Source: Paramacrobiotus metropolitanus
Lineage: Eukaryota > Tardigrada > Eutardigrada > Parachela > Macrobiotidae
Reading direction: 5' to 3'
DNA length: 64,000 nt
NCBI RefSeq assembly: GCF_019649055.1
Contig: NW_026570399.1
Location: forward strand, 62,001-126,000
Shown here: positions 11,969-22,363 of the stretch, in pieces
Numbering within the stretch: position 1 is the stretch's first letter
Layout of the letters: every line of letters begins with the position of its first letter
Position numbers and translations under genes: made by a program
The notes under the pieces: generated by a model
Told to the model about the DNA's origin: nothing
The model's database searches: none
Seen by the model: only the letters and a program-made list of their open reading frames with translations

Positions 11969-14264
11969 TTACATTGTAAAAACGAGCTCGATAAACGTCC
12001 ATATAAAAAATCCAAGATTTTCCGGTTGTGTTTTAAGGTAGTCCAACCACTCCAAAAGCTTTTGAAATTTGTTGTCATCTAACTGGGGACATAGTTTCCA
12101 GAGCAGAAGATTATATTCGTCGTGGAAACGATTTCCCGATGTGGCCCACGATCGTTCAAATCGGTAAGACCACAGAGAAATTGAAATTTCGAATGGATCG
12201 GTGCAACAATTCAGTAATCCGAAGTCCACGGTTGGAGTAAAGTGAGAACATGCGTATCTGAAGCACAGTGACTTGTTGCTCTTGAAAATGCAGTTTTTCA
12301 GGAGAACGTTATGGCACATGTCAGCGTAAGCTGGTGTAGGCATCCATGTTGTCTTATATGCTTTTTCGTGGTTTTTCCTCAGCATGTGACTAACCGGAGG
12401 GAAGGTCATAAACTCACCAAGCTGCAGCGTATAATTGTCAGCAACCACAAGCCAGTTCAGCTTCAACTCTAAAATCTGCAGGATATCTGACAATGGCTCC
12501 AAGATTTCCTCCCAACTTCCAGTGAGATATACGACCTTCGTATTTCTCGATAGGATTGAAATGATTATTTTTGTAAATGTGGAACTCAAGTCATTCAGGC
12601 GAAATCCTTCATCAAGAATAACATTACTGGAATACTTTGGCAGTACAATGCACTCTTGGAGAATAGCTGCCGACGACAGATGCCGAAAGTGACTTGATAA
12701 CCTTAAAAAATAGACTGGACAATTAACGGTAGGTTTTCGCATTTCGATAAAAGAACAGCGTTTAAACTTTAACGTACGTGATTTTATTCGGGTATAACGT
12801 CTCAGCAAGCACATCCATAAAGCCATAAAGCGGTACATAAAACATTGTGTACCGCGCTGAATTTACCCTTAATGGGTTCGGACCGCCAACCAACGCTTAC
12901 AAAAATGTGGTTTTGTGTACAAAACCGCTTTCCTTACGTCAGGATTTTCACTGCAGCAGTGGTGTACCGGTACGTTTATAACTTGGCAAAACACTAAACG
13001 CTGAAACTTTCTCTCCGCGCCGCCGCGCTCCGGTCTTCCACTGCACCGAAAAGTGCATCTTTCTAGTTTATTATAAAATGGATTGATTGTACTGCAGAGC
13101 TCACCCACAAATCTAAGCCGGGGTGGCATTATTGGGATTCTAGCAACAAACTACGTTCGCAGACGGCCTGGCGGGATCCTATGGTAGTTAATTTTTGCTG
13201 CTGCACGCTACCTCTTGAAACGCCCTTGGTCATACGCATCCAGAAAAGAAAACACCGTCAGCTGCACATCCCAAGGTAATTCATCTATGCGATACTCGCA
13301 CGAGTTCAACGGAACTACAACAAATGCTAAAATAAATTTTGTATGCAGAATTCTTCAAATCAAATGTATGGCGTTACACTGGTGCTTCGGCTTACGATCG
13401 CCAAACGCAGATGAATAAGAAGCGTTAGTAAATTTGAATGGCAACATTTAGCATGCTGTACCCAGACAAAAATTGCTAACCTTCTGCTTCCGTAACAGCA
13501 TTAACCAAGTGGCAAATTAGGTTGTCTGTCACCACGTGAACGCGCTCATCAAATTTCTGGAAGTAGTTCAATATCCCTGGCAAAAGGGACGCTTTAAAGG
13601 CCTCAGAAAGAGTACGCGGTGAGTCATAATTCCGGTGACTGCTTAGAACTTCAATAAACTGATCATCGGAATGGAGAAAGATCGTATTTGTTTGGCAGTA
13701 CCAGTGGGTGTAAAACGCTGCGATACGGCTCAGCCATTTCAACCCAACTGAAACGTCCCGACACCATGGCTCCGACACTGGCAAGGGAATTCGCATTACA
13801 GGGAAGGTTTCCGGCGTCACATTTTTCCCCAGGTAACCACGAGGACGGATTGTCCGTGTTCTGTAACAACCCTGATACTGCATCATGACGTAACGTCGTG
13901 TAGTTGTTGGCAATGCGACTTCAACTTCCGTAAAATTGAAGAGCGCGGCGTCTTTCGCTGTGTAGCTTTTAATACACCCTGGCCACCATGATTCCCGTTA
14001 ATTTTCATCCGTTTTCAAAAGAACATCAACTTCTCCTTCTTTTATTTCCTGATCTGTATGGGAGCGGTCTGAAAACTCATCTACTTCCCGTAATTGTTCA
14101 AATGGGACCACTGTTGCTTCTTCGGTTTGGCTATTGCTAATATAAAGACCGTTTCCTGCCGATCCACACACGTAGCCTCGGTAGCTGGTGCCATCATCAC
14201 TTATAACATCTACCATGAATTTCGTATATGGAGACGATAAACACGGTTTTTCTAGTTCCGGCAT
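11969..14264 (-). pseudogene. Four-exon F-box-like gene with one in-frame stop
   Basis: Exons 14264-13481, 13326-13212, 13139-12901 and 12714-11969 join in phases 1, 2 and 1 to a 628-codon frame. Donors are GTTAGC, GTAGCG and GTAAGC; acceptors are ATTTTAG, TTGCTAG and TGTCCAG. Residues 12-60 (KFMVDVISDDG...GYVCGSAGNGLYI) look like a small Tudor/SH3-like beta barrel. Residues 277-300 (ELPWDVQLTVFSFLDAYDQ) fit the F-box consensus of SCF ubiquitin-ligase adaptors, and the remaining 330 residues may be a repeat-type substrate region. The frame is broken only by TAA at 13998-14000 (codon 89), with 172 further open codons in the same exon. Read as a recent pseudogene or null allele; an assembly error, or use of a downstream start, is possible. 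F-box assignment is by pattern, not by search. Confidence 0.6.
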
Positions 14265-14876
14265 TTTGCATAGTCAGTCAGCACACAGAATAAGAAAACA
14301 ATTATTGTACTAATTCAATGGATGATAGATATCAGGTAAAAAAACAACGTTAAAACTTTGACTGTAGTTCTTTTCCCCCGAGTAAGTGTGCGCGTACACA
14401 TGCACCATAATTATTAAAGTTTCCACAGTCTACCAGTAGCATGCCGTCGATCTTGGTACCGCACACTTTATGCACTATGCACAGTGTTACACATGTTGTG
14501 CTAATCGATAATGCTTCTTCGCTTTTCGGTGCATCAGCGCGCGGTTCATAGTACTATCGTATGAATTGTATGCCGGCTACAATGGACTGTACGGGAAGTT
14601 GTATGCCTTCCTTTTGCCCATATTGCAACAAGGACGCATCGATCGTCACTTAAAGATATTATCACTTACTAGCAAATGCTTGTCAGCAAATTGCAAAACG
14701 CAATTTATTCTTTTAAATAGTCAGCGATTACCGGACTGTTAAGTTTAAGTTATTAAGTATATAATACTGTATTATGATAAAAAACGAACTCAAAACAAAA
14801 CATGTTTACACAAACTGCCAAACGGTTTGTTTTATCTTTTGCATAACTGAATTGTTAGTTTTAAATAAGGTCACTT
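14265..14876. other. 5' flank of the F-box-like gene; nothing else seen
   Basis: No open frames of note. Probably holds the minus-strand promoter. Ends at the CACTT target duplication of the next transposon. Confidence 0.4.
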
Positions 14877-16685
14877 CTATGCGCCCAAAAATTTTAGGGC
14901 GCATAGTTAATTTGCTATGCGCCCAAAAAATTTGAGGCGCCTAGTTAATTTGCTATGCGCCCCAAAATTTCCGGTCAAAATAGAAAAGCCAGTAATTCAA
15001 AACGTTATGGAACGTTAAAACATGGTATCAGCGAATCCGTAATGTTGCTGTGAAAGTGGTACAGAGTACAGAGACTACAGACCAGGCAAATATTGCAAAA
15101 AACAATGGTCTTGCTTGTACTCGTACAGTGCATTACGGCACTTTAATACAGGACATCATAACACAAATAATTATGATGGCTCTCTAACCAGGCATAATCA
15201 GATTTTAATTCAAAGAAATTGCTGCAGTATTTCCTATTTAATCTATCATAGACTAAGAAGAATGTAACGTTCCGTGATTATTGATTGAATTTACTAACTT
15301 TATTAATGGGATACTTGCACTCCTTAATTTTGGCGAACATAGCCGGCAGATAGTTTTCTTTTTTCAATCAGGCAATCCCTACGTTAAAATGTTGAAGCAT
15401 GCATTCGTAATGCCTATAGAAGCCATAACGCATTGCTAACTAAATAACACATAACCAGTGCTAAAGAAAACCTAAATAAGCAAACAAATTTTGTTTTCAA
15501 CAACTTGCCAAATGCAGAGTACTGACATGCTATGCGGAAGTCGCACCGCGACAACCGCACTAGATGACCAAACCTACTCAATCGGTAGAGTGGGAATATG
15601 CTCTGGACTCCGTAAGTGGTACTACTGCCTACTTCCGCTAGGTACGAGCGGATTGCTGTGCCTAACGAAAGTTACCAAAACCCAAACACTCAGGAACTTC
15701 CCAAATGTTTAATCACCAAACTGAACGAACGAACAAACAGAACAGAACAGAACAGAACGAGATATGAACTTCCTTCTAACCTAGAGCCACACGACCTTTC
15801 AGCTAGAAACAAGCTCACAGATTTAGTAGAAGTTAGAAACTTCAGACTGATTCAATAAACCAGAATCATGGATGGAATTAGCGATCAAATGCGTTAGATA
15901 AGAACAGCACGTCGTACGTAACGGAACAGACAACACGTACGTCATAACACGTACGTAATACGCGCAAACTACGCATAGCGCGTTAGTACGTTTGATTATA
16001 AATTTAGATGATAATTATGCCGAAATACAGATACACAAGTACAGCGAAGTTAAAAGTCTACCTTTTTATGTCACTATGTACCGGTAACTGTTATTCTGAT
16101 AACTATTTATCTTTAGAAAATCATATTCTCCAAGTTGATATTCTCATATATATCTCACAATAAATGTCCGATAAACTGTAAACACGGCTGAAACACCCTG
16201 TGTAATCGAGACAGTGGCATGGAATTATGGAAGCCGTCTCGGAAGCGCGGCCCAAATACCGGTAACCACAGAAAAACTGGTTGCAGTAAGCTATTAATAT
16301 CGATAATCGCAAAAGAAAAAAATTGATGAAATTCACGGCAAAACGAAATTTACCAGTTAATAGATAAGGTCAACGCTGTGCCATTTATACTTTTACAGCC
16401 TGAATACGAAATGTGCCAATTCAAGTCTGGTAAATCCAACTGGTAAATCAGCGGGGTACATATTGTACATATGTACTGTACACATCCACGAAAAAATGCA
16501 TCAGATTTCGCGGACAACTCAGAAACAGTGAAAAAACTTCTAAAAGCAGATAACGAACGCAGAATTAATTTTCCCGTTAAAAGAAAGTAATAAAAACGGT
16601 AAAAACTGAAACACAAAACTTTTAACTGCAATTTTTTGGGCGCATAGCAAATTAACTATGCGCCCTAAAATTTTGGGGCGCATAG
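14877..16685. mobile_element. Foldback-type transposon with palindromic satellite ends
   Basis: An 1809-bp element. Its left end (14877-14978) holds 2.5 tandem units of about 38 bp, each a hairpin CTATGCGCCC...GGGCGCATAG joined by TTAATTTG. The right end (16628-16685) is the reverse complement of about 57 bp of the left end. The 5-bp sequence CACTT is present directly on both sides (14872-14876 and 16686-16690) as a target-site duplication. The interior has only short frames and a small ACAGA repeat at about 15735-15760, with no transposase, so it is non-autonomous. The superfamily is unassigned. Confidence 0.85.
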
Positions 16686-16690
16686 CACTT

Positions 16691-17133
16691 TCGTTTAAAT
16701 AATTTACAATCACAGTTCTATCACCATAAATGATTAGAACCGATTGTATACAGTTAATGTTTTTTTTGTGTCAGTGTTGATAATTTTTTAATAATAAATT
16801 AGAACCAAATGAGCCTTTATTTTATACCAAGCTTGCATCCTGGACAGTGGACACAACTGGTGAAACTCTGCTTGTCCGCCGTACATCTGTGGTGCATTTC
16901 AATGCAGGCTGCTCTACAGGCTTCATCATTTACAGACGTCATCATGTCATCATTTATGCGCTTCATCATTTCAGTACTTTTTATTCTTTTACAGGCTTCG
17001 TTTACGGTTTTGGTTATTTTCGATAACTAATGCAGTAGTATTTTGTGTTTACCAGATTTTAAGCAACTGTTTATTAAAATAAATTGTTATGCATGTATGC
17101 GCTTTATACAAAGCACTCGCACATGCATGTCAG
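16691..17133. other. No gene recognised
   Basis: A 73-codon hydrophobic frame at 16809-17030 (+) has no support beyond its openness. Confidence 0.4.
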
Positions 17134-17138
17134 TTAGG

Positions 17139-17221
17139 CCGTAGTCAAGCTGAACAGACAGAGCGATAGAGCACAGAGAGAGTTGCAGAAAAGTAGCTCT
17201 GTCTGTTCAGCTTGACTACGG
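17139..17221. mobile_element. 83-bp MITE with 26-bp terminal inverted repeats
   Basis: Perfect terminal inverted repeats 17139-17164 and 17196-17221 (outer end CCGTAGTCAAGCTGAAC) enclose 31 bases. TTAGG is found directly at both flanks (17134-17138 and 17222-17226), a 5-bp target duplication. No coding capacity. Confidence 0.85.
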
Positions 17222-17309
17222 TTAGGCTTAGCCGTTGAATTTGTTTGCTCTTGTGCCTTCTGTAGTTAATTACAATGACGGTGCTGATCCTGGGATGGTG
17301 AGATGAAGT

Positions 17310-17656
17310 GCGATTAAGGCGCGATTCAAGGTGCGATTAAGGCGCGATTAAGGTGCGATTAAGGCGCGATTCGATTACGTAACGCTAAGGGGTGGGGGGG
17401 GTGGTCATGGGTATTTGTTACGCCGTGTTACATGGGGTAGGGGGTCCAAAAATTTTTGTTACGTGCAGGCCGACACCTCATAAAAAAACGAAAAAATTTA
17501 ATATATTCTTATTGGAATTTAATAGGGGGGTAGTCGGGCTCTCTGTTACGTATGCAGTTAGGGGGTCGAAAATTTTGTTATGCGGTGTTACAAGGGGTGG
17601 GGGGTAGTCCAAAATCACGAAAAATCGCGTTACGTAATACTTGAATCGCGCCTTAA
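17310..17656. repeat. GC-rich element with 12-bp tandem units and imperfect inverted ends
   Basis: Begins with about five to six units of GCGATTAAGGCGC / GCGATTAAGGTGC (17310-17371), running into ATTACGTAACGC. The other end (17622-17656) carries the reverse complement, GCGTTACGTAAT followed by AATCGCGCCTTAA. Between them, GGGGT-rich motifs followed by CCAAAAATTTTTGTTACG recur three times (about 17430, 17545, 17595). Probably a decayed MITE; no clear target duplication. Confidence 0.6.
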
Positions 17657-17659
17657 ATT

Positions 17660-18420
17660 GTTAAATGGTAACGAATGTATGCATAATTACAATATTTCGG
17701 ACGCATGCATGCTGTTATATACAAGAGTCATCTTGGGCTTTGCCTCAGATGCTCTTGTGACCTACAGTCAATTCCATAAAAAATAATTCTTGTTCATTTT
17801 TTTAAGTTTGGTTCTGTATACTTTTTGCAGGAAACGATTACGCACTGCCTTCCGTTCGTAGGCTGCTATGATCACGAAACAGTAACAGCTCATCGGTGCA
17901 CTTTAGAACAATAAACTTTTAGTAGCACGACGACGAGTAGTCGAAGAGCGGTGCTTAATTTCTAGCAACTACGCTGTTTTTTAATAACTGTTGAATGATA
18001 TTTTGATCGTGGACATTATTATTGGTATCGTTCCCCTTATTCAGTATGTAGACTTTGTCAGTGAATAGTGACTATATTATAGTGTGAACCTTTGAATATT
18101 ACCGCTCAGTCGGCAGCACGGAATGCCGAACAATCCACAGTGATCACGTGGTCCTACTCACCGAAGTTGACCGAACAGGGGTACTTCTAGTAATAGCGGG
18201 TACTGTAGCTTTCGTTCACTCAGCAGCAGAGATCAATAATCCTTAAACGAAGTTATGGAGTATGGGTTGACTCTTTCTGGATTTTGATAAGTAATTTCAT
18301 AGTGGGTAAGTACGAGTACGTATCTGGGATTAGTTGATTGAAGCGTGAAAACAATGGCGATGGCTGCATGTTTCTGTAGTCTGTACTAACTCACCATCAG
18401 ATGCTACAGAGGAATATTGT
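17660..18420. other. No gene recognised
   Basis: No convincing coding, repeat or RNA signal. Confidence 0.4.
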
Positions 18421-18423
18421 GAT

Positions 18424-18718
18424 ATATGAATATATAATTATATATATATTATTATAATATATATATATATATATGATATATTATATATAATATATATTAT
18501 ATAATATAATATATTAATATATATATATAAATATATTATAAATGAATATAATATAAATATTATAAATAAAATATTATAAATATATATAAATATATATAGC
18601 AGTTATTATGTTATATTATAATTATGTAATTATATACATATATTATATATACATACTTATTATATGTTATTATTATTATGTATATATATGTATATATTAT
18701 ATTATATTTTTATATATG

Positions 18719-18772
<54 letters not shown>

Positions 18773-18853
18773 ATATATTGTTATTATATTATTATTATTA
18801 TATTATTATTATATATATTATTATATTATTATATTATTATTATTATTATTCTC
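18424..18853. repeat. AT microsatellite
   Basis: About 430 bp almost entirely of TA, TAT and TTA repeats, including an uninterrupted (TA)n at about 18722-18768. The Tyr/Ile-rich frames across it are low-complexity artefacts. Confidence 0.95.
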
Positions 18854-19114
18854 TGTATATTATGAATTCAGGATTCGCGTTGTGTCATGGCAAGACGGGA
18901 AAGAGTACAAGAATAAAAATTTAATTAATAATTTTGCTGACAGTGTATACTTGTTACAGACTGGTTATATTCGTTTTACAAATGCTATTACTGGAAGTAG
19001 TTTCCGTAGTTGCGAGTTTTACATATACAATATTTATTAAAAATTATCGTGCCAATAACAGGCTACTCTAATAAATATGGGAATACTGTACGTATCCCAT
19101 ATCTCGCGCGTACT

Positions 19115-19320
19115 GCACATGCATCCGTACTTGCGCTGCGCTGGAGGATAGACCAGTGCCCAGTGACTGACAGAGTTCATTTGCCTCTCTCAGCTCAGTT
19201 GTCATATAATGTGTAGTGCATCGATACATGGGTTGCGTAACAGTATCAGTATCAGCGACCAATGGCTAGTTACTGTATGCAAAGCCGAATCAGGCAGCGC
19301 AGACTTTCCGTGCGGTAACT
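19115..19320 (+). repeat. Dispersed repeat R1, copy 1
   Basis: Matches 43518-43760 in the same orientation. Shared landmarks are CATCCGTACTTGCGCTGCGC, GATAGACCAGTGCCCAGTG and, further on, ATACNTGGGTTGCGNAACAG. It lies just beyond the 3' end of the tyrosine recombinase ORF, so it may be an older insertion next to the retrotransposon or share its terminal region. Confidence 0.75.
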
Positions 19321-19394
19321 GAAGTTTGAAGAGTGCCGGCATGGCCGGAAGTGCGCAATTACAGCTGAGTATCTTACCTTGCGGTACAGATTGC

Positions 19395-20414
19395 TCACTG
19401 CCGGCACCTTCCGCCTGTGCCCGGTCCCTTCGCCCCCAAACAAACTCTTCTCCGATAAAAGTTTGGGTTGGTAAGCGCATCAGGCCGGATGTATCGGTCC
19501 ACGCAGTCACTTTTCCATCGTCCGGCTCGCTTGATTTCATCCTTCAGTAGTGCCTGGGCGGCAGCTTCGGTTGCCGCTCCAATGCGGAAACTGCGGGTGC
19601 TGAAGTGCAGGGGATCGAGATACCCTTCCAGGAGAGATTTTATGGATCGGTCCACTGTCTCCCGCGTGAAGTAGCGACCGTCAGAGTGGCGGTAGAAAGG
19701 CTTCGTACTTTCGTTCTGCAGCCTCCGCTGACGGTGGTACATGCCGATGGCGCGCACAGGGTACACTGAGCGGTCAGTGGCAGTGAACTCGATCTTTGTG
19801 CCTGCTGCGCATTGGTAGGTCTTCGTGCGTTTTAGTGTGACTATCACACACTCACTCGTCAACTCCACGTCGTCGAACGTCAGAGTTGAAGCTGTATCGA
19901 AGGAGTTCCGAGACTTACTGACGATCTCGCTGACGCGCATAAACCCGACGAATGCCATGCAAAACGCGCTCCACAACATCAAGGCTTCTTCGGTGTTCTT
20001 ATATTCTGCCAGTCGGGTTTTAAGCGTTCGCATCGCGTCCATAGTTATTGACAGGCGTCGGTCAGGTGTCGGACCATTGAGCCGCTTGTATCCGTTGACC
20101 GCTCGAATCACCAGGTCGTCGGCTGCTGGGTTAGGAAGTCCTGCCTCTCGGTGGTGATTGTGTATTGCCGCCAAGTACACTTTGCATGTCCGAAATGCTG
20201 CCTTGTCCTCGAAGAGCTGTGCGACAAAGGCGGCCTCTGTTGCCAAAGCTGCTGGGAGTGGCGTTAGGCGATTCTCGAGGCAAAACGTTCGGAAGCGGTT
20301 CAGAGAACAGTCGTACGTCGTGCGGGAGGATAATGAGATGTGTGCACCGAGGAGGCGCTGCAGAGTGGTGTTTGGTCGTATGTCTCCTGCAGGCTCCCAA
20401 AGATATCCGGACAT
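19395..20414 (-). CDS. Tyrosine recombinase of the DIRS-like element
   Basis: A 339-residue frame. The N-terminal SAM-like core-binding part covers about residues 20-110 and the catalytic part about 120-310. Arg160 in GFMRVSEI is the first catalytic Arg. TRSFRIGAAT (273-282) is the HxxR box, here with Arg274 where family members usually carry His; Arg277 is retained. GRWKSD precedes the nucleophile Tyr308 in DRYIRP. The enzyme would integrate the circular cDNA without target duplication. The His-to-Arg change needs one transition (CAC to CGC at 19595-19593) and may weaken or abolish activity. The start at 20414 lies inside the RT/RNase H frame, as is usual for this class. Confidence 0.92.
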   Translation of the reverse strand: MSGYLWEPAGDIRPNTTLQRLLGAHISLSSRTTYDCSLNRFRTFCLENRLTPLPAALATEAAFVAQLFEDKAAFRTCKVYLAAIHNHHREAGLPNPAADDLVIRAVNGYKRLNGPTPDRRLSITMDAMRTLKTRLAEYKNTEEALMLWSAFCMAFVGFMRVSEIVSKSRNSFDTASTLTFDDVELTSECVIVTLKRTKTYQCAAGTKIEFTATDRSVYPVRAIGMYHRQRRLQNESTKPFYRHSDGRYFTRETVDRSIKSLLEGYLDPLHFSTRSFRIGAATEAAAQALLKDEIKRAGRWKSDCVDRYIRPDALTNPNFYRRRVCLGAKGPGTGGRCRQ

Positions 20415-22363
20415 GGTGTAGGCCGCTGCGAGGCGTGGACGGCTAGCTTCCGAAAACGCTCCGTCTGAAAGCGAGATAGAGCGTCAGCAATGCCGTTATC
20501 GACTCCGCGAACATGTTTCAGGGTTAATGTCATATTGTTGTTTGCCGCCGCTCGTGTCAGACGCCGCATAAGATCAAGAACGCCCGGGCTGCTGGAGCGC
20601 AAGTGTGCCCATGCCTCCACAGAGCCGGCGTTGTCTGTATGGAAAACGATTTTCCAAAGCTGCAATTTCGGCCCCCAAACAATGACTGCAAGGAGAATGG
20701 GAACCATCTCCAAGTATTCGATCGATTGCGGGCGCTGCAGGATCCACTGTGGCCACCTAAGTTGGAACCATTCGTTGAGGAAGAAGGCTCCCAGACCCAG
20801 CGTGGCGGACGCATCGTTATACAGATGCAGGACGTCGGAAGTTGTCCAGTCGGGCTCCAAGAAGGAGGCTGCGCCATTCCATTGAGGCAAGAACGTTCTC
20901 CACCATTCCAGGTCATGGTGAAATTCGTCACCGAGTGTAACGGTGGAGCGTCCATGGAAGGTGGAAAGGAGCCTGATCATGCGCCTGGTAAACAGGCGAC
21001 TGCAGGGTACACACTTTGAGGCGAACGAAAGGGTACCAATCAGGCTCTGGAGTTCGGTTGTGGTACAGGAAGTTCTTCCGCTCCAGGTATTAATGGCTTC
21101 GGTGATTTCGTGATGCTTTCTTGTGAGCAGGCTTAAAGTCTGGGCTACTGAGTTGAACTCTATGCCAAGGAATGTCAGGCGAGTTGCGGGGCCTTCTGTT
21201 TTATCCAAAGCCAGCGGCACCCCAAGCTCGCTGCACACTACTTGCATAGACTGCATGAGACACTCGCACTCGGTCGTTCGTGGTTTGCCAACAAAGAAAA
21301 AATCATCCTCATAATGTAGCAGGGTAGCTAGGCTGGCTTTCTTCTCCACGCACCAGCGTATGACAGTGGAGAAAAACTCGAAGATATATGGTGACGAGCG
21401 GCAGCCAAACGGTAGTACAACGTCGAAAAAGTACTCACCGTTAATGCTGTAGCCAAGCAGGTTCCATTCGGCAGGCCTAACAGGAATGAGGCGAAATGCG
21501 GACATGATGTCCATTTTCGCCATCACAGCGCCTTTCCCTGCCGTCGTAACCAGCCTGACGGCGTCATCTACTGAAGAGTACTGCAGGGGCATGGCGTCTC
21601 CGTCAATGTGTTCGTTGACGCTGTCCCCAAATGGCTGGGAAAGGTCCATTATAGTCAGATGCCCGTCATCTTTCTTCGGACGGCAGCCTAGCGCGTTCAC
21701 AACGAAATGGGGCAAGGGTGGCATCGGAAAAGGGCCAGCGTTGTGACCGAGTGAGACTTCTTTTTTGACACTTTTTACCAGTGCGTCGTGGTGTATTCGT
21801 GCGGACACTGAGTTTTTCGTGTAGCGGCTTCGTTGCGGCCCAGTGTATCGGATGTCAGCTCCAGTACGCAGGGTAGTGGTAATGAATTGTCGCAGGTACG
21901 CGTCAGGGTGACCCGCGAGCAGTCTTGCAAAAGCGTCAGCACGCAGAGGCGTCTGAGCGCTTGCCGGAACTCTCGGCGGTTCAACGAGACCCTGTTTTGC
22001 ACTGGGGAGCCTCGTGGTCCTTGTCTCAGCAGTGTTCACAGACGTGAAGGCGTCGGTACCTGCACGGTTCGCTGCAGTGGCTGCAATTGTGATTGCGGTA
22101 GACTTCGCCCCCCGCTGCTGGGGCAGGCCGAAAGGGCGGGACGTATCCGACTTGGCCGCGGCGTGGCTGCTTGCACTGGGCGATGTAATGTCCCAGTTTC
22201 CCGCAGTTTCGGCATCTGTCCGTCGCTGCAGCCGTTTTCTTCGCTCGGCTTTCGTTAGCGCTGTCGCTAGTGGCTTCCTCGGTGACAGCATTTGTATGTA
22301 GTCGGCGTACGTATCATCGGGTTGTCTTGCCCACATATCCACTTCTTGAGGGTGGCTGGTCAT
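20300..22363 (-). CDS. Reverse transcriptase/RNase H of the DIRS-like element (with a misplaced gag segment at its N terminus)
   Basis: A 687-codon frame. RT signatures are KMDIMSAFRLIPV (motif A Asp285), LPFGCRSSP (320s) and the catalytic box YEDD at 351-354. The RNase H domain has YNDAS (Asp517), EYLEMVP (Glu552), HTDN (Asp577) and GIADALSR (Asp627), a complete catalytic set. The first 48 residues (MTSHPQEVDMWARQ...) look like gag rather than pol, and the frame is out of register with the gag zinc knuckle. The true pol frame is therefore likely to begin downstream of about residue 110. The RT box has Glu between Tyr and the Asp pair, where hydrophobic residues are commoner. Confidence 0.92.
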   Translation of the reverse strand: MTSHPQEVDMWARQPDDTYADYIQMLSPRKPLATALTKAERRKRLQRRTDAETAGNWDITSPSASSHAAAKSDTSRPFGLPQQRGAKSTAITIAATAANRAGTDAFTSVNTAETRTTRLPSAKQGLVEPPRVPASAQTPLRADAFARLLAGHPDAYLRQFITTTLRTGADIRYTGPQRSRYTKNSVSARIHHDALVKSVKKEVSLGHNAGPFPMPPLPHFVVNALGCRPKKDDGHLTIMDLSQPFGDSVNEHIDGDAMPLQYSSVDDAVRLVTTAGKGAVMAKMDIMSAFRLIPVRPAEWNLLGYSINGEYFFDVVLPFGCRSSPYIFEFFSTVIRWCVEKKASLATLLHYEDDFFFVGKPRTTECECLMQSMQVVCSELGVPLALDKTEGPATRLTFLGIEFNSVAQTLSLLTRKHHEITEAINTWSGRTSCTTTELQSLIGTLSFASKCVPCSRLFTRRMIRLLSTFHGRSTVTLGDEFHHDLEWWRTFLPQWNGAASFLEPDWTTSDVLHLYNDASATLGLGAFFLNEWFQLRWPQWILQRPQSIEYLEMVPILLAVIVWGPKLQLWKIVFHTDNAGSVEAWAHLRSSSPGVLDLMRRLTRAAANNNMTLTLKHVRGVDNGIADALSRFQTERFRKLAVHASQRPTPCPDIFGSLQETYDQTPLCSASSVHTSHYPPARRTTVL

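Noticed and set aside
15565-15640. Second tRNA-like D-arm (CTCAATCGGTAGAGTGG)
   Set aside because: No T-arm consensus or paired acceptor ends; it lies in the interior of the foldback transposon.
18664-18924. Tyr/Ile-rich open frames of 86 and 120 codons
   Set aside because: They are translations of the TA/TAT microsatellite.
20490-22258. Plus-strand frames of up to 141 codons inside the retrotransposon
   Set aside because: They are antisense shadows of the RT/RNase H and recombinase genes, whose catalytic motifs fix the minus strand.
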